A stretch of DNA of 64,000 bases from PCPOR2b sp965220385 (GTDB lineage: Bacteria; Poribacteria; WGA-4E; PCPOR2b): the NCBI GenBank assembly GCA_965220385.1, contig OZ244825.1, positions 1,364,001 through 1,428,000 on the forward strand. Reading direction: 5' to 3'. Below the pieces are notes generated by a model. It saw nothing but the letters and a program-made list of their open reading frames with translations. It searched no databases and was not told the DNA's origin. The position numbers and the translations under genes are program-made. Of this stretch, positions 1 to 8,555 are shown one piece after another. Numbering within the stretch: position 1 is the stretch's first letter; every line of letters starts with the position of its first letter.

Positions 1-40
1 CTCGGTTTCTGTTACACTGTTTCTTAACATGAGTCAAATA

Positions 41-150
41 GGACTTACGCACCCAACCGTAGGCACTTGCCTCCCGCCTGCCTGCTCTCGGAACGGAGTC
101 CCGCCTGTCCCGATTCATCGGGGATTCATCGGGGCGGGCGACACATGTAT
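41..150. repeat. left end of a dispersed TTACGCA-type intergenic element
   Basis: The segment begins GGACTTACGCACCCAACCGT. Over its first 22 bases it matches the left end of the element at 36530 (about 17 of 22 identical, including the shared CGCA and GTAGGC cores) and shares the TTACGCA core with the element at 34711. No matching right end (TGCGTA-type) was seen before the first gene, so this copy may be partial or a diverged relative. It also carries the GC-rich hairpin at 103-139. Confidence 0.4.
103..139 (+). other. GC-rich hairpin with internal direct repeat, upstream of the crotonase gene
   Basis: Positions 103-114 pair with 128-139 over 12 bp (two G-T pairs) around a 13-nt loop. The 12-mer GATTCATCGGGG is directly repeated across the loop and right arm. 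No T-run follows, so it does not look like an intrinsic terminator for plus-strand transcription. It lies 60 bp upstream of the first gene and may be part of the dispersed element or an mRNA leader structure. Confidence 0.45.
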
Positions 151-198
151 AGAAATTAGGTGAATAGTGCTTTTTTTAACAAGAAAGATTGACCCTGA

Positions 199-957
199 AT
201 GTCGCTGATTGACTTGGAAATCTCCAATCGAGTCGCCACACTTACCCTGCGTCGTCCCGAAGCGCTTAACGCCATTAATCAAGCCTTATTGCACGATTTT
301 GAGGACGCACTGCGTCAGGTGCAGGACGCTTCAAAAGTGGTGGTGCTCGTCACCCAAGGCAGTGACCGAGCGTTTTCTGCCGGTAGCGACCTGAAGGAAT
401 TAGCGGGATGTTCACCGCAACAGGCGGCTGAATTTGAGTATGTGCACGGGCAGGTTTTCGCACAACTGGAGGAACTTCCGCAGATTACCGTTGCCGCATG
501 GCAGGGATATGTTCTCGGAGGCGGGCTCTTCTTGGGTGTCTATCACGACTTCCGTTTAGCCGCGAAGGGTGCCACTATCGGTCTGCCAGAAGTAGCGCAC
601 GGCTGGACGCCGCCTTGGGGTGTTTCGCGTTTAGTGGAACTGGTCGGAATGCAGAACGCGCGAAAACTGATGTTGTGTGGTGGACAGTTTGATGGTGTAT
701 CGGCACATCAACTCGGCTTGGTCGACGAAGTGTGGTCTGATAAGGATTTTGATGCCCAATCCGGGGATTGGATTGACGAACTCGCCTCACGCCCGCAAGC
801 TGCACTAACTGAAACCAAAGTGTTGCTCCGTGAGATGCGCAGCTTAGATCACGAACATTGGGAACGACGGACGGTTGCGGCATTTGAGAGGTGCTATAAA
901 ATGGAGGAGGCACAAAGTGCAGTGAATCAGTTTATGCAACGGAGACGCAGCGATTAA
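199..957 (+). CDS. enoyl-CoA hydratase/isomerase (crotonase) family protein
   Basis: A 252-residue crotonase-fold protein that should act on an acyl-CoA thioester in the cytoplasm. The two oxyanion-hole loops are visible: FSAGSDLKEL near residues 59-68 and the GYVLGGG segment near 103-109. In hydratases the second loop is normally followed by a catalytic Glu (GGGCE); here it is GGGLF, so that acid is missing, while the second acid is kept in LPE (E131). A single-acid active site fits an isomerase, lyase or dehydratase better than classic two-Glu hydration. The next gene, 26 bp downstream on the same strand, is a CaiC-like ligase, so the pair may resemble CaiC/CaiD carnitine-type metabolism. 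The family call is secure; the substrate is not known. Confidence 0.88.
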   Translation: MSLIDLEISNRVATLTLRRPEALNAINQALLHDFEDALRQVQDASKVVVLVTQGSDRAFSAGSDLKELAGCSPQQAAEFEYVHGQVFAQLEELPQITVAAWQGYVLGGGLFLGVYHDFRLAAKGATIGLPEVAHGWTPPWGVSRLVELVGMQNARKLMLCGGQFDGVSAHQLGLVDEVWSDKDFDAQSGDWIDELASRPQAALTETKVLLREMRSLDHEHWERRTVAAFERCYKMEEAQSAVNQFMQRRRSD

Positions 958-983
958 TTTCGCAGAGATGAGGGGAAACATAA

Positions 984-2546
984 GTGGACATCGCTGGTAA
1001 TCGCACAATATCATCTATCTTTAGCCAATTCGCAGCATACCATCCCGACAAGACCTATCTGATTTTCGAGGATTTGGAAGGGCACTGTCAACAGTGGAGC
1101 TTTGTCCAGTTTGAAGCACTGGTGAATCAGACCGCTAAGTGGTTACTGGAAATAGGGATCAAACGTGGTGAATCGTTCACCTTTCATGCACCCAACTCGC
1201 CGGTCTTCGTGGCACTTGCTATCGCTGCAAGTCGCATTGGAGCAGTTATGGTGCCGGCTGACCACCGCGCTACGGTTGATGAGCTTGTCTACATCTTGGG
1301 CCACTCGGAGTCTCGACTTGTTATCACGGAGTTTGATCAGTTGACAGTTGCACAAGCGGCAGCATCAGCGACCGCTTGTGTGCAGGAGGTTGTGGTGTCG
1401 CGATGTGAGCATCCGACGGGACATCCGATATTTGAGCGTGAAGTTGCACGACAGGATACCTCGCCGCCCAATGTAGAGATTTCGGCGGATGATGTCGTAC
1501 ACATGATATATACCTCCGGTACAACCAGCAATCCCAAAGGCGTACTGATGACCAATAGGGCGTTGATCTATGGGGCGGAAGTCTTCGTGCGCGGCAGCGG
1601 TCTGCGAAACGAGGACCGACACCTCATCACGTTGCCTGTTTTTCATGCCGCTGCACACTGCCACGCCTTTTGGCCCTCTCTGGTTTGTGGTGCCAGCATC
1701 GTCCTGTCCCCGCGATTTAGTCCCTCCCGATTCTTTGGATTGGCTGTCCGACACCAATGCACGATGGCAGCGTTGTTCTCCGCGCCGCTGCGTATGTTGC
1801 TCGCCCAACCTCCCAACGAAAGCTGGCGATCCAATCGGCTGAGAAACGTTACCTTTGCTATCGCCCTCACCGACGAGCAGTTTGCCGAATGGGATACACG
1901 ATTTGGCGCCCCGCTCCAACACCTGTGGGGCATGACCGAAACGGTCGGGCTGCCGCTCATGAGTCCGCTCTACGGTCCGCGAAACCTACCCTCAATGGGA
2001 AAACCTGTCGTGGGCTACGACGTACGAATCCTCGATGACGCGGGCAACGAAACTTCTCCGGGAGAGATTGGACAGATTGCCATTGGCGCGGATCCCGGTC
2101 GCACGGTGATGAAGGGATACTTCAAAAACCCGAAGGCAACTAATGAGACCATGCGGGAGGGCTGGCTGTACACCGGTGACAATGCCTACTACGATGAGCA
2201 GGGATATTTCTATTTTGTCGATCGGGGCAAGGATATAATCAAGCGCGGCGGAGAGAATGTTGCCCCCAGCGAAATCGAGTCGGTAATTAAGGGGATCACT
2301 GGGGTTTCTGATGTTGCAGTTGTAGGTATGCCAGACCCAATGTTCGACGAAGTGCCTCACGCATTCGTGATTCCACAGCCGGGCGTAAAACTGACCGAGG
2401 AGGGGATTATAGAGGGGTGTGGCCAATCACTCACGCGGTTCAAAGTCCCTGTAGCAGTCACGTTTTGCGACGAGTTTCCCAGAACCTCTGTGGGGAAGAT
2501 TCAGAAACATCTATTGCGGGATCAGGCATTGGAATCAGCCGAATAA
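984..2546 (+). CDS. AMP-dependent acyl-CoA ligase, CaiC-like
   Basis: A 520-residue ANL-superfamily adenylating enzyme expected to join a carboxylic acid to CoA using ATP. The P-loop motif YTSGTTSNPKG lies near residues 176-186, the HLWGMTE motif near 313, a YTGD and DRGKDIIKRGGENV hinge region near 395-425, and the C-terminal lysine motif SVGKIQK near 505. The start is GTG with a GAGGGG-like site just upstream. Overall it resembles crotonobetaine/carnitine-CoA ligase (CaiC), including a similar N-terminus beginning MDI-G. With the preceding crotonase it forms a short two-gene unit for activating and converting a small organic acid or betaine. Substrate assignment is inference from resemblance and context. 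Confidence 0.85.
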   Translation: MDIAGNRTISSIFSQFAAYHPDKTYLIFEDLEGHCQQWSFVQFEALVNQTAKWLLEIGIKRGESFTFHAPNSPVFVALAIAASRIGAVMVPADHRATVDELVYILGHSESRLVITEFDQLTVAQAAASATACVQEVVVSRCEHPTGHPIFEREVARQDTSPPNVEISADDVVHMIYTSGTTSNPKGVLMTNRALIYGAEVFVRGSGLRNEDRHLITLPVFHAAAHCHAFWPSLVCGASIVLSPRFSPSRFFGLAVRHQCTMAALFSAPLRMLLAQPPNESWRSNRLRNVTFAIALTDEQFAEWDTRFGAPLQHLWGMTETVGLPLMSPLYGPRNLPSMGKPVVGYDVRILDDAGNETSPGEIGQIAIGADPGRTVMKGYFKNPKATNETMREGWLYTGDNAYYDEQGYFYFVDRGKDIIKRGGENVAPSEIESVIKGITGVSDVAVVGMPDPMFDEVPHAFVIPQPGVKLTEEGIIEGCGQSLTRFKVPVAVTFCDEFPRTSVGKIQKHLLRDQALESAE

Positions 2547-2591
2547 CTGTTTTGATACGAAATTGCAAGGCTCAATTCGGGGAAAATTCAA

Positions 2592-2833
2592 ATGAAGTGT
2601 CTGCACTGCCAATCGGAATTGCAACGCGGTAAAGCTACATTTACTGATAGCCGCAACGATTATGTGATTGTGCTAAGGATATCCCTGCTTGGGTTTGTAC
2701 GCAGTGTGGTGAGCCTTTGTTTGACCCCGATGCGATATCCGGTATTCAAGATGTACTTCAGGCAGTAGATGAGCGTGTTGAAAAATTACGTGATAGTGCA
2801 CTGGTGCAGCAAGCTAATTATTCAATAAGGTAA
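2592..2833 (+). pseudogene. frameshifted YgiT/MqsA-type zinc-finger protein
   Basis: Translation from ATG 2592 gives MKCLHCQSELQRGKATFTD and then loses sense. Moving to the next frame near 2675-2680 restores a DIPAWVCTQCGEPLFDPDAI segment and a helical tail ending at TAA 2831-2833. The two CxxC pairs, about 30 residues apart and followed by GEPLFD, are the hallmark of YgiT-type zinc-finger proteins, often the antitoxin-like half of small two-gene modules. Loss of one A in a CTAAAG context would explain the break (it now reads CTAAGG). No toxin partner is seen upstream. The gene is either a real pseudogene or a one-base sequencing error. Confidence 0.72.
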
Positions 2834-2845
2834 GGATTTTGCACT

Positions 2846-3415
2846 TTATTTTTTTTGAGTGGACTTTGTTTGTGGGTATAATATAGTAGGAATTCCCATG
2901 CTTACCAGCGCATCGGCAACTAGTTTTCGACGGTAAGCGATTTTATTTTCCTTTTCTATGTATAAGTTTTCGGATAGATTAAGAACTGTTAAAATCTCGC
3001 GTGTCTGCCTTTTTATTATGCGTATTTGTTTGGAACTTGCATAAGTATACACAATATAATCAGCATTGATATCTTCAAACTCGACATACCTTTCAGTCAA
3101 TTTTCCTGCACCGGACTTTTGTGCGGCTTGGTTGCCTTCTATTGCCTGAATTTCCGCTCCTACTGCAACCTCTTTTGTTACATTTTTAGTTGCCGGACGC
3201 ATAACAACTTTAACGCCTACGCTAATAATGGCTTCCTCTATCTCGTTTGCAAACATTACTTGAGACAGATAGTCATTTGCAGGAATGACAACAAAAGATG
3301 GGGATTCCGGAACATTTCGCAAAATGAAAAACCGATCTTGGGGAACGTGACATCCTAATAATTGTGCAAAAAACACAAAACTAAAAATTGCAATGCACAA
3401 ACTGCGTAACAACAT
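2846..3415 (-). CDS. putative lipoprotein of unknown function
   Basis: A 189-residue protein from the ATG at 3415, which has an AAGGGA site 6-7 nt upstream; an ATG nine codons further upstream (3442) lacks one. The N-terminus is a hydrophobic signal ending in a lipobox (AQLLGC), so the mature protein should be lipid-anchored outside the cytoplasmic membrane. The rest is alpha/beta-like with no motif I recognise; it has a VFANEIEEAI segment near residue 60 and a basic KRQTRE stretch near 135. It ends 12 bp after the broken zinc-finger gene on the opposite strand and lies 30 bp beyond the stop of the NuoEF-like gene. Function unknown. Confidence 0.6.
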   Translation of the reverse strand: MLLRSLCIAIFSFVFFAQLLGCHVPQDRFFILRNVPESPSFVVIPANDYLSQVMFANEIEEAIISVGVKVVMRPATKNVTKEVAVGAEIQAIEGNQAAQKSGAGKLTERYVEFEDINADYIVYTYASSKQIRIIKRQTREILTVLNLSENLYIEKENKIAYRRKLVADALVSMGIPTILYPQTKSTQKK

Positions 3416-3445
3416 TTTGAATCCCTTTTGACGATAAATCACGTT

Positions 3446-5122
3446 TTATGTCTTACGGCTCACATGCCCTTCAACCTCTGCGGGGAAATACTTCATCAAA
3501 CTCTCGGTGATATTTGGTGCAGCGGTTCCGAGACTACACGCACTCGTTGCCTGCATGGTTGCGCCGATGTCGCTGACCTCACTTCGCCATTTGCCAAGGT
3601 CTTGCGGTCCCGCTTCACCGGCGAGTCGTTCAGTGAGCCGTTGCGTGCCGATGCGGCACGGGAAGCACTTGCCACACGATTCTTCAGCGAAAAATTCCAT
3701 CGCGTTACGCGCCATCTTGATTATATCCCGGCTATCATCGAACGCGATAATCCCAGCAGCACCGAGCATCGCCCCCACCTTCCCAACACTCGGCTCATCA
3801 AGCGTTACGTTCAGATCTTCTCCAGCGAGAAAGCCACCGGATAAGCCCGCCATCGTGACCGCCTGAATCGAACGCCCTTCTCGGGGACCGTCTGCCCAGT
3901 CGTAAAGCAGCGTTGGCAACGGAAGTCCGAACGGTACCTCATAGTTACCCGGTCGCTGGATGTCGCCGGAAAGACTGATCACCTTCGTGCCGGCATGACC
4001 GTTCAGTCCAAGGTTGCGATACCATTCTGCTCCTCGACGCAGAATCTGAGGCGCAGCCGCCAGGGTTTCAACGTTGTTGACCACCGTTGGAAGATTATCG
4101 TAGCCGTGGGTTACTGGATACGGAGGCCGGTTGCGGGGGAACGGGTGTTTGCCTTCCAGACTATTGAGAAGCGAACCCTCCTCACCGCAGATGTAGGCAC
4201 CAGCACCACGCCGCAGATAGATACGGAAATTGAAGTCCGCGTCAAGAATCCCGTCTCCAAGGAATCCGGCTTCTTCTGCTTCTGTGAGTGCCTGTGTTAG
4301 CGTATTGAGGGTGTCGGGATACTCATAACGGAGGTAGATGAAACCGCGCGTTGCTCCGGTAGCGTAAGCGGCGAGTACCATCGCCTCAATCACCGCATGG
4401 GGATCGTGATCGAGGATGGCACGGTCTTTGAAGCAACCGGGCTCACCTTCGTCTGCATTACAGACAATGCTTTTCGGGTTGCCAGATGCTTCCGATACTG
4501 CTTGCCACTTCAGACCTGTCGGAAAGCCTGCGCCGCCCCGCCCCGCCAACTTGCTATCCGTGATGACATCGATCACTTCAGGTGGACGCATCTCCTGCAC
4601 TGCACGTGTCAGACCCTCATAACCCCCTGTTCGGCGGTAACCGCCAATGCTCCCGCGATCCGGTTCGCGGATAGCGCTATAGACACATTCATCAATCCCA
4701 CCCGGATTTGGCGGCGGCAGGGGCGATATTTTCGCTTCCAGTCCGTCCGGATCCACACCAATTAGGACCTGGTCGCCCCTTAGGACCGGCACAAAATCGT
4801 CACACCGACCAGCACACGGCATGGGTGTGGCTCCCTCTTCCTTGAGCGCAGCAAGAATCTCATTCCCGCCGACCAAGCAGCATACCGGTCCTGTACAGAC
4901 CCGTGGTGCAGACTTCCCGGGGGCTTGACGGGAGAAATGATGGTAGAAGGTAACGGTGCCATAAAGATCTGCAAGCGGTATCCGAAGCCCAACGGCTATG
5001 TCCCTGAGAGCCTCCTCAGAGATAAAACCGTCGCGGTCGTGGAAGGCGTGGAGCAGCGGGAGCAGCGGTGCTGGCTCGTCACGCCAGCACGCAATCAGCT
5101 CTCGGTTCGTTGAGGTTGACAT
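3446..5122 (-). CDS. NuoE-NuoF fusion flavoprotein (FdsB/HoxF-like NAD-linked diaphorase subunit)
   Basis: A 558-residue fusion. Residues 1-115 form a thioredoxin-like NuoE domain with a 2Fe-2S site from C76, C81, C103 and C107. Then comes a NuoF domain with the FMN/NADH glycine loop GRGGAGFPTG near 196, an SLBB region, and a 4Fe-4S site C483-x2-C486-x2-C489 plus C529. This architecture is that of the beta subunit of soluble NAD-dependent formate dehydrogenases and the diaphorase subunit of NAD-linked hydrogenases; it moves electrons between NADH and an iron-sulfur partner. No catalytic subunit (FdsA, HoxH) lies nearby. It follows the sugar isomerase gene by 15 bp in the same direction. Domain call is strong; the partner enzyme is unknown. 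Confidence 0.88.
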   Translation of the reverse strand: MSTSTNRELIACWRDEPAPLLPLLHAFHDRDGFISEEALRDIAVGLRIPLADLYGTVTFYHHFSRQAPGKSAPRVCTGPVCCLVGGNEILAALKEEGATPMPCAGRCDDFVPVLRGDQVLIGVDPDGLEAKISPLPPPNPGGIDECVYSAIREPDRGSIGGYRRTGGYEGLTRAVQEMRPPEVIDVITDSKLAGRGGAGFPTGLKWQAVSEASGNPKSIVCNADEGEPGCFKDRAILDHDPHAVIEAMVLAAYATGATRGFIYLRYEYPDTLNTLTQALTEAEEAGFLGDGILDADFNFRIYLRRGAGAYICGEEGSLLNSLEGKHPFPRNRPPYPVTHGYDNLPTVVNNVETLAAAPQILRRGAEWYRNLGLNGHAGTKVISLSGDIQRPGNYEVPFGLPLPTLLYDWADGPREGRSIQAVTMAGLSGGFLAGEDLNVTLDEPSVGKVGAMLGAAGIIAFDDSRDIIKMARNAMEFFAEESCGKCFPCRIGTQRLTERLAGEAGPQDLGKWRSEVSDIGATMQATSACSLGTAAPNITESLMKYFPAEVEGHVSRKT

Positions 5123-5137
5123 CGATAAGTGTCTCCG

Positions 5138-5932
5138 TTAATAACCGGCCAACAGTGAGCGTAGCTGGATAGCCGCTTTACGGACTTGATCAATTCGATC
5201 CGGATGTTCTCCTTCGTAGACAATGGATATACAGCCGTTGTAATTGGCGCTCTTCAAAATGCCCGCAATACGCTCATAATCGAGCCACTCCTCCGTGCCG
5301 CTTTCGTTTTTGTAAAATTTCGTGCGGACGTACAAGGCATAAGGCACAGTCTGTTCCATGAATCCATAGAAGTCAATATCCGGATCTGTTTCGCCCTTTG
5401 GACCCGATCCGGGTGAGCCAACCCACTGCCCCGTATCCATGATAAAACCGAAATTGTCCCGATTTGTCTCGCTTCGGATCCGCAGCATATCGTCGCCTGT
5501 GGATGGATGATTCTGCAAGCCCACAGCGATCCCTTTCGTGGCAGCATAATCGGCAGCATCCTGATAACCCTTAATCATCGCGGGCCACGGATCATCGCCG
5601 TCGCCATTCTTTTCCGGGATTACCGCGCAGAAAGCCCTGATAATCGGTGAGCCCAAAAACGCAGCGAGGTCAATCGCGTCTCTACAGTTTTGCGCGTGTT
5701 CTTCTCGTTCGGCAGCATTCCCAACGAACAGACCACTTACGCCAATATAGCCGATGGGCATACCGTATCTAAGACATTGAAGCTTGATATTGCCGAGATA
5801 TTCTGGATCCGTCGAAGTGAAAGCCCGATAATGGAAGTCAACGACATCCATTCTTAAATCGTGTGCAACCTCGATGAAGGACTCAACGTCCGTGTTTTGC
5901 AAACTCAGGAAATTACAGCCGATCTTAATCAT
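5138..5932 (-). CDS. sugar phosphate isomerase/epimerase (xylose isomerase-like TIM barrel)
   Basis: A 264-residue AP-endonuclease-2/xylose-isomerase-like barrel, likely a cytoplasmic metal-dependent sugar or polyol isomerase/epimerase. The start opens with the typical first strand IKIGCNF. Candidate metal ligands are D in FIMDTGQW (about residue 168) and the Glu in the C-terminal YEGEHPD. The usual Glu in the barrel strand before is Gln here (GLQNHPS), which may alter metal binding. An AAGGAAA site precedes ATG 5932. It sits between the propeller gene (105 bp upstream) and the NuoEF fusion (15 bp downstream) in one minus-strand run. The substrate cannot be read from sequence. Confidence 0.8.
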   Translation of the reverse strand: MIKIGCNFLSLQNTDVESFIEVAHDLRMDVVDFHYRAFTSTDPEYLGNIKLQCLRYGMPIGYIGVSGLFVGNAAEREEHAQNCRDAIDLAAFLGSPIIRAFCAVIPEKNGDGDDPWPAMIKGYQDAADYAATKGIAVGLQNHPSTGDDMLRIRSETNRDNFGFIMDTGQWVGSPGSGPKGETDPDIDFYGFMEQTVPYALYVRTKFYKNESGTEEWLDYERIAGILKSANYNGCISIVYEGEHPDRIDQVRKAAIQLRSLLAGY

Positions 5933-6037
5933 GTTGCTTGTTTCCTTTCATACCGATGGCCACTAATAGAGCCAGCTGAATTATTGAGGTTTCAAATCAA
6001 ATACTTATGCTACTACACATGCGAGGCGAAGTCAATA

Positions 6038-7546
6038 TCAATTCTCCCATGAATAACTGAACAATCTCGCATTCTGGAGGGTAAAGCGGAGCTTAACTCG
6101 TTGGCCCATTAAGTCCGCAAGAGGCTTGGAGAAAGACACGGAGGTTTCGATCTGGTCTCCCTGAATCGGCTGGGACTGCTCATAACCCTTCAGCGGTCGT
6201 CCGCGCTCTGTCAGGACGCTCACGACCACCTCACCGCCTATGGCATCACAGTTAACTAACAACCGGCTGTCATCCACAGTTATCGCTTTCGTAACCACGC
6301 GACCAACTCGCGTGGCTGCTGCTAAGGAGACGTAACGGTCGGGGCGAAATCTCACACACCCGATCGCTTGGAGCGGATGCCGTTTGCCCGCCTCAATCTG
6401 TCTTCTCTGCTCGATCAGCCAATGCTGATCTACCGAAGGATGCGGAAGATTTCCCGACGAATAGTACTGGTACATCCAATCTCCTACGCGGATCGGCACG
6501 CTATCGAAGTGGATCATCGCGCAGTCCTGTTCACCGGCTTCACCCCGTCCAATCCACGGCTGGCGGTCGCCCAGTCGATCCCAATGCACCAGATCACGGC
6601 TATACACCAATTGCGTCTCCATGATGCCGTGCTGATTCCACATGCTATGTTTGTACATGTCCATGCTGACATCGAAAATGTAAAGTGCTCCTATAAAAAC
6701 GTTGCCCACCGCCCACGGCTGCATCGTATAAAATTCACAGTGCTGGTCTACCGGATCATTGTAGTGGATGATTCCAGCCGCGTAGGCTCTGTCCAAGCGT
6801 TCACGCGCCATCTCATCGTCAACCAGATCCGGGGTAAGAACAAGGTTGGGGCGGGGCCAATCCAACATCAGTCGAGCGCGATTCGGCAGGGAATTGGCAA
6901 AGGTCATTCCGACGGCCCTGCGACGGAAACGCCCAACAGTCGCGTGGAGGCGTGGAAAGGCAACATAGCGACCGGGTACATCTTCGCGCATCATCGGGAA
7001 TGCCTCATCGGCAACAAGAAACGTACCGGTGTCACCTACACCATCGCTGATGCTAGGTTCCTCGTCCATGTTTGCCGCCGTGTGCCAGTTGAATCCGTCC
7101 GGACTAAAAATCGGCAGATATCGCTGGCTCCACTCGCCACCGGGGATCCATGAAACTGTTCGATACAGTGTGTCATCACCTTCAGAAAGTGTCGATTCAG
7201 GACAGTAAAACACTGCCCCAGGCCCGATCCGTCCCGGCGTCTGGACTTTGTTGTTCTCAGTATTACCATCAATTTCTGCCAAGTGGAGAATCGGTTTTTC
7301 CCAATTAAGACCGTCCTCGCTCGTAGCATAAAGGTCGTTAAGATCGTCTTTTGAGTTCCAGTACCACATCTTTAGTGTCCCGTCCGGGGTCCTGATGACC
7401 ATTGGACAGGCGCATCCAGACTTGTCTTCCCAGGGACTATCCGGCTGCAGCACGGTCCCAACCTTTTCCGGTGGATGGAAGATGCGCTTGAGGTGCTGCT
7501 TAGACTCAATCTCAAGATCGTCGACAAAAAGGCGCTTGTTTTCCAT
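6038..7546 (-). CDS. five-bladed beta-propeller protein, glycosidase-like
   Basis: A 502-residue protein without a signal peptide. It shows the repeated GTLKMWYW, SEDGLNWEKP, SPDGFNW and SRDLVHWDRLG elements that mark blades of GH32/GH43-type propellers, followed by a C-terminal beta-sandwich-like tail (from about residue 420). Proteins of this kind bind or cleave glycosides, but I cannot point to a catalytic acid triad. ATG 7546 has an AGGAG site about 9 nt upstream. It is the first gene of the minus-strand run that continues with a sugar isomerase, which suggests carbohydrate use. It is divergent from the PhyH gene at 7705. Confidence 0.65.
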   Translation of the reverse strand: MENKRLFVDDLEIESKQHLKRIFHPPEKVGTVLQPDSPWEDKSGCACPMVIRTPDGTLKMWYWNSKDDLNDLYATSEDGLNWEKPILHLAEIDGNTENNKVQTPGRIGPGAVFYCPESTLSEGDDTLYRTVSWIPGGEWSQRYLPIFSPDGFNWHTAANMDEEPSISDGVGDTGTFLVADEAFPMMREDVPGRYVAFPRLHATVGRFRRRAVGMTFANSLPNRARLMLDWPRPNLVLTPDLVDDEMARERLDRAYAAGIIHYNDPVDQHCEFYTMQPWAVGNVFIGALYIFDVSMDMYKHSMWNQHGIMETQLVYSRDLVHWDRLGDRQPWIGRGEAGEQDCAMIHFDSVPIRVGDWMYQYYSSGNLPHPSVDQHWLIEQRRQIEAGKRHPLQAIGCVRFRPDRYVSLAAATRVGRVVTKAITVDDSRLLVNCDAIGGEVVVSVLTERGRPLKGYEQSQPIQGDQIETSVSFSKPLADLMGQRVKLRFTLQNARLFSYSWEN

Positions 7547-7704
7547 GTTCTGTGGCTCCTATATTCCTTGGATCTTTATCATAACATGTTTGGTTGCCGA
7601 TACCCACAGCCGCAAAAAATGTCTGGCATTGCTTAGTTAAATAGGGTATCCTCTTAATAGGGATTGATGAACCTCGCCTGTAAATTTAAGAACTGGAGGG
7701 AGAA

Positions 7705-8535
7705 ATGTCGGTTCAAAATGACTTGAACGGTTACGCCGCCTTGACCCCCGAACAACTGGAGTTCGTGGATGCCAACGGATATCTCGTAATCAAAAATGCT
7801 TTGGAACCAAACGTAGTTGCCGAAGTGGACGCAGCGATCAATGAACTCTATGAACGTGAGGAAAAAGCTGGGCGCTTGGAAGCTGATGGCAGATTGAATA
7901 TGCGCAACTGCATCACGCAGCACGACGCCTTTTTTCAGCTCCTCGATTGGCCCAAAACCGCACCACTCGCTTGGGGCATCCTGAATTGGAATATACAGAT
8001 GATTACTTCGCACCTCCTAGTCCTTCCATCGAAGGATGAACCGCCCCCAAAGGTCAGAGACAGGATCGGTTTGCATCGGGATGGCGGTACATCGCCCGGT
8101 GAAATGCAAGAACCCCACCCCAGGATCCTGCTCAAAATCGCTTATGCAATCAGCGATCAATCGGACCCAGCGTCAGGTGCGACGGTGCTTGTCCCCGGTA
8201 GCAACAGGCTCACCGGTACACCGCCCGTAGATACCGAAACTGGAAGCGCAAGGGGTGCCATATCCATGAATGTGGAGGCGGGAGATGCGTTTATCTTTGA
8301 GCAGCGGACGTGGCACGGTCCAGGACATAACTGGTCCGGTACGCCGAGGAAAACAATCTTTATTGGTTATGCCTACCGATGGGTCAAGCCGATGGACTAT
8401 GTAGCGATGCCAGATGAGCTGATCGCAAAGTGTACAACCCCGCTACAGAAACAGCTACTCGGAGTGGTCAGCGATCCGCTGAGTTATTATCTTCCCAAGG
8501 ATGAGGATGTGCCTCTGAAAGCGCTGCTGACTTGA
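7705..8535 (+). CDS. phytanoyl-CoA dioxygenase (PhyH) family protein
   Basis: A 276-residue Fe(II)/2-oxoglutarate oxygenase-fold protein. The iron-binding facial triad is visible as HRDGG (H and D, near residue 120) and the distal His in RTWHGPGHNW (near 202); the following TPRKT may supply the 2-oxoglutarate-binding Arg. A strong GGAGGG site precedes the ATG. The N-terminal FVDANGYLVIKNAL segment is typical of the family. Members hydroxylate varied small molecules or carrier-bound substrates, so the name does not imply phytanic acid. Three more members occur at 61-64 kb. It faces the acyltransferase gene, whose stop lies 20 bp away. Confidence 0.88.
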   Translation: MSVQNDLNGYAALTPEQLEFVDANGYLVIKNALEPNVVAEVDAAINELYEREEKAGRLEADGRLNMRNCITQHDAFFQLLDWPKTAPLAWGILNWNIQMITSHLLVLPSKDEPPPKVRDRIGLHRDGGTSPGEMQEPHPRILLKIAYAISDQSDPASGATVLVPGSNRLTGTPPVDTETGSARGAISMNVEAGDAFIFEQRTWHGPGHNWSGTPRKTIFIGYAYRWVKPMDYVAMPDELIAKCTTPLQKQLLGVVSDPLSYYLPKDEDVPLKALLT

Positions 8536-8555
8536 GGCGGCATCTGCGAGTGAGC

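Noticed and set aside
1..198. End of an upstream gene at the window start
   Set aside because: No frame gives a recognisable protein; the segment holds the element left end and a hairpin.
1365..1922. Long open frame on the minus strand opposite the acyl-CoA ligase gene
   Set aside because: It lies entirely inside a well-supported gene, has no recognisable domain or ribosome-binding site, and is explained as a shadow frame.
2592..2833. Programmed ribosomal frameshift in the zinc-finger gene
   Set aside because: No slippery heptamer or downstream structure was seen at the break; a simple one-base loss is simpler.
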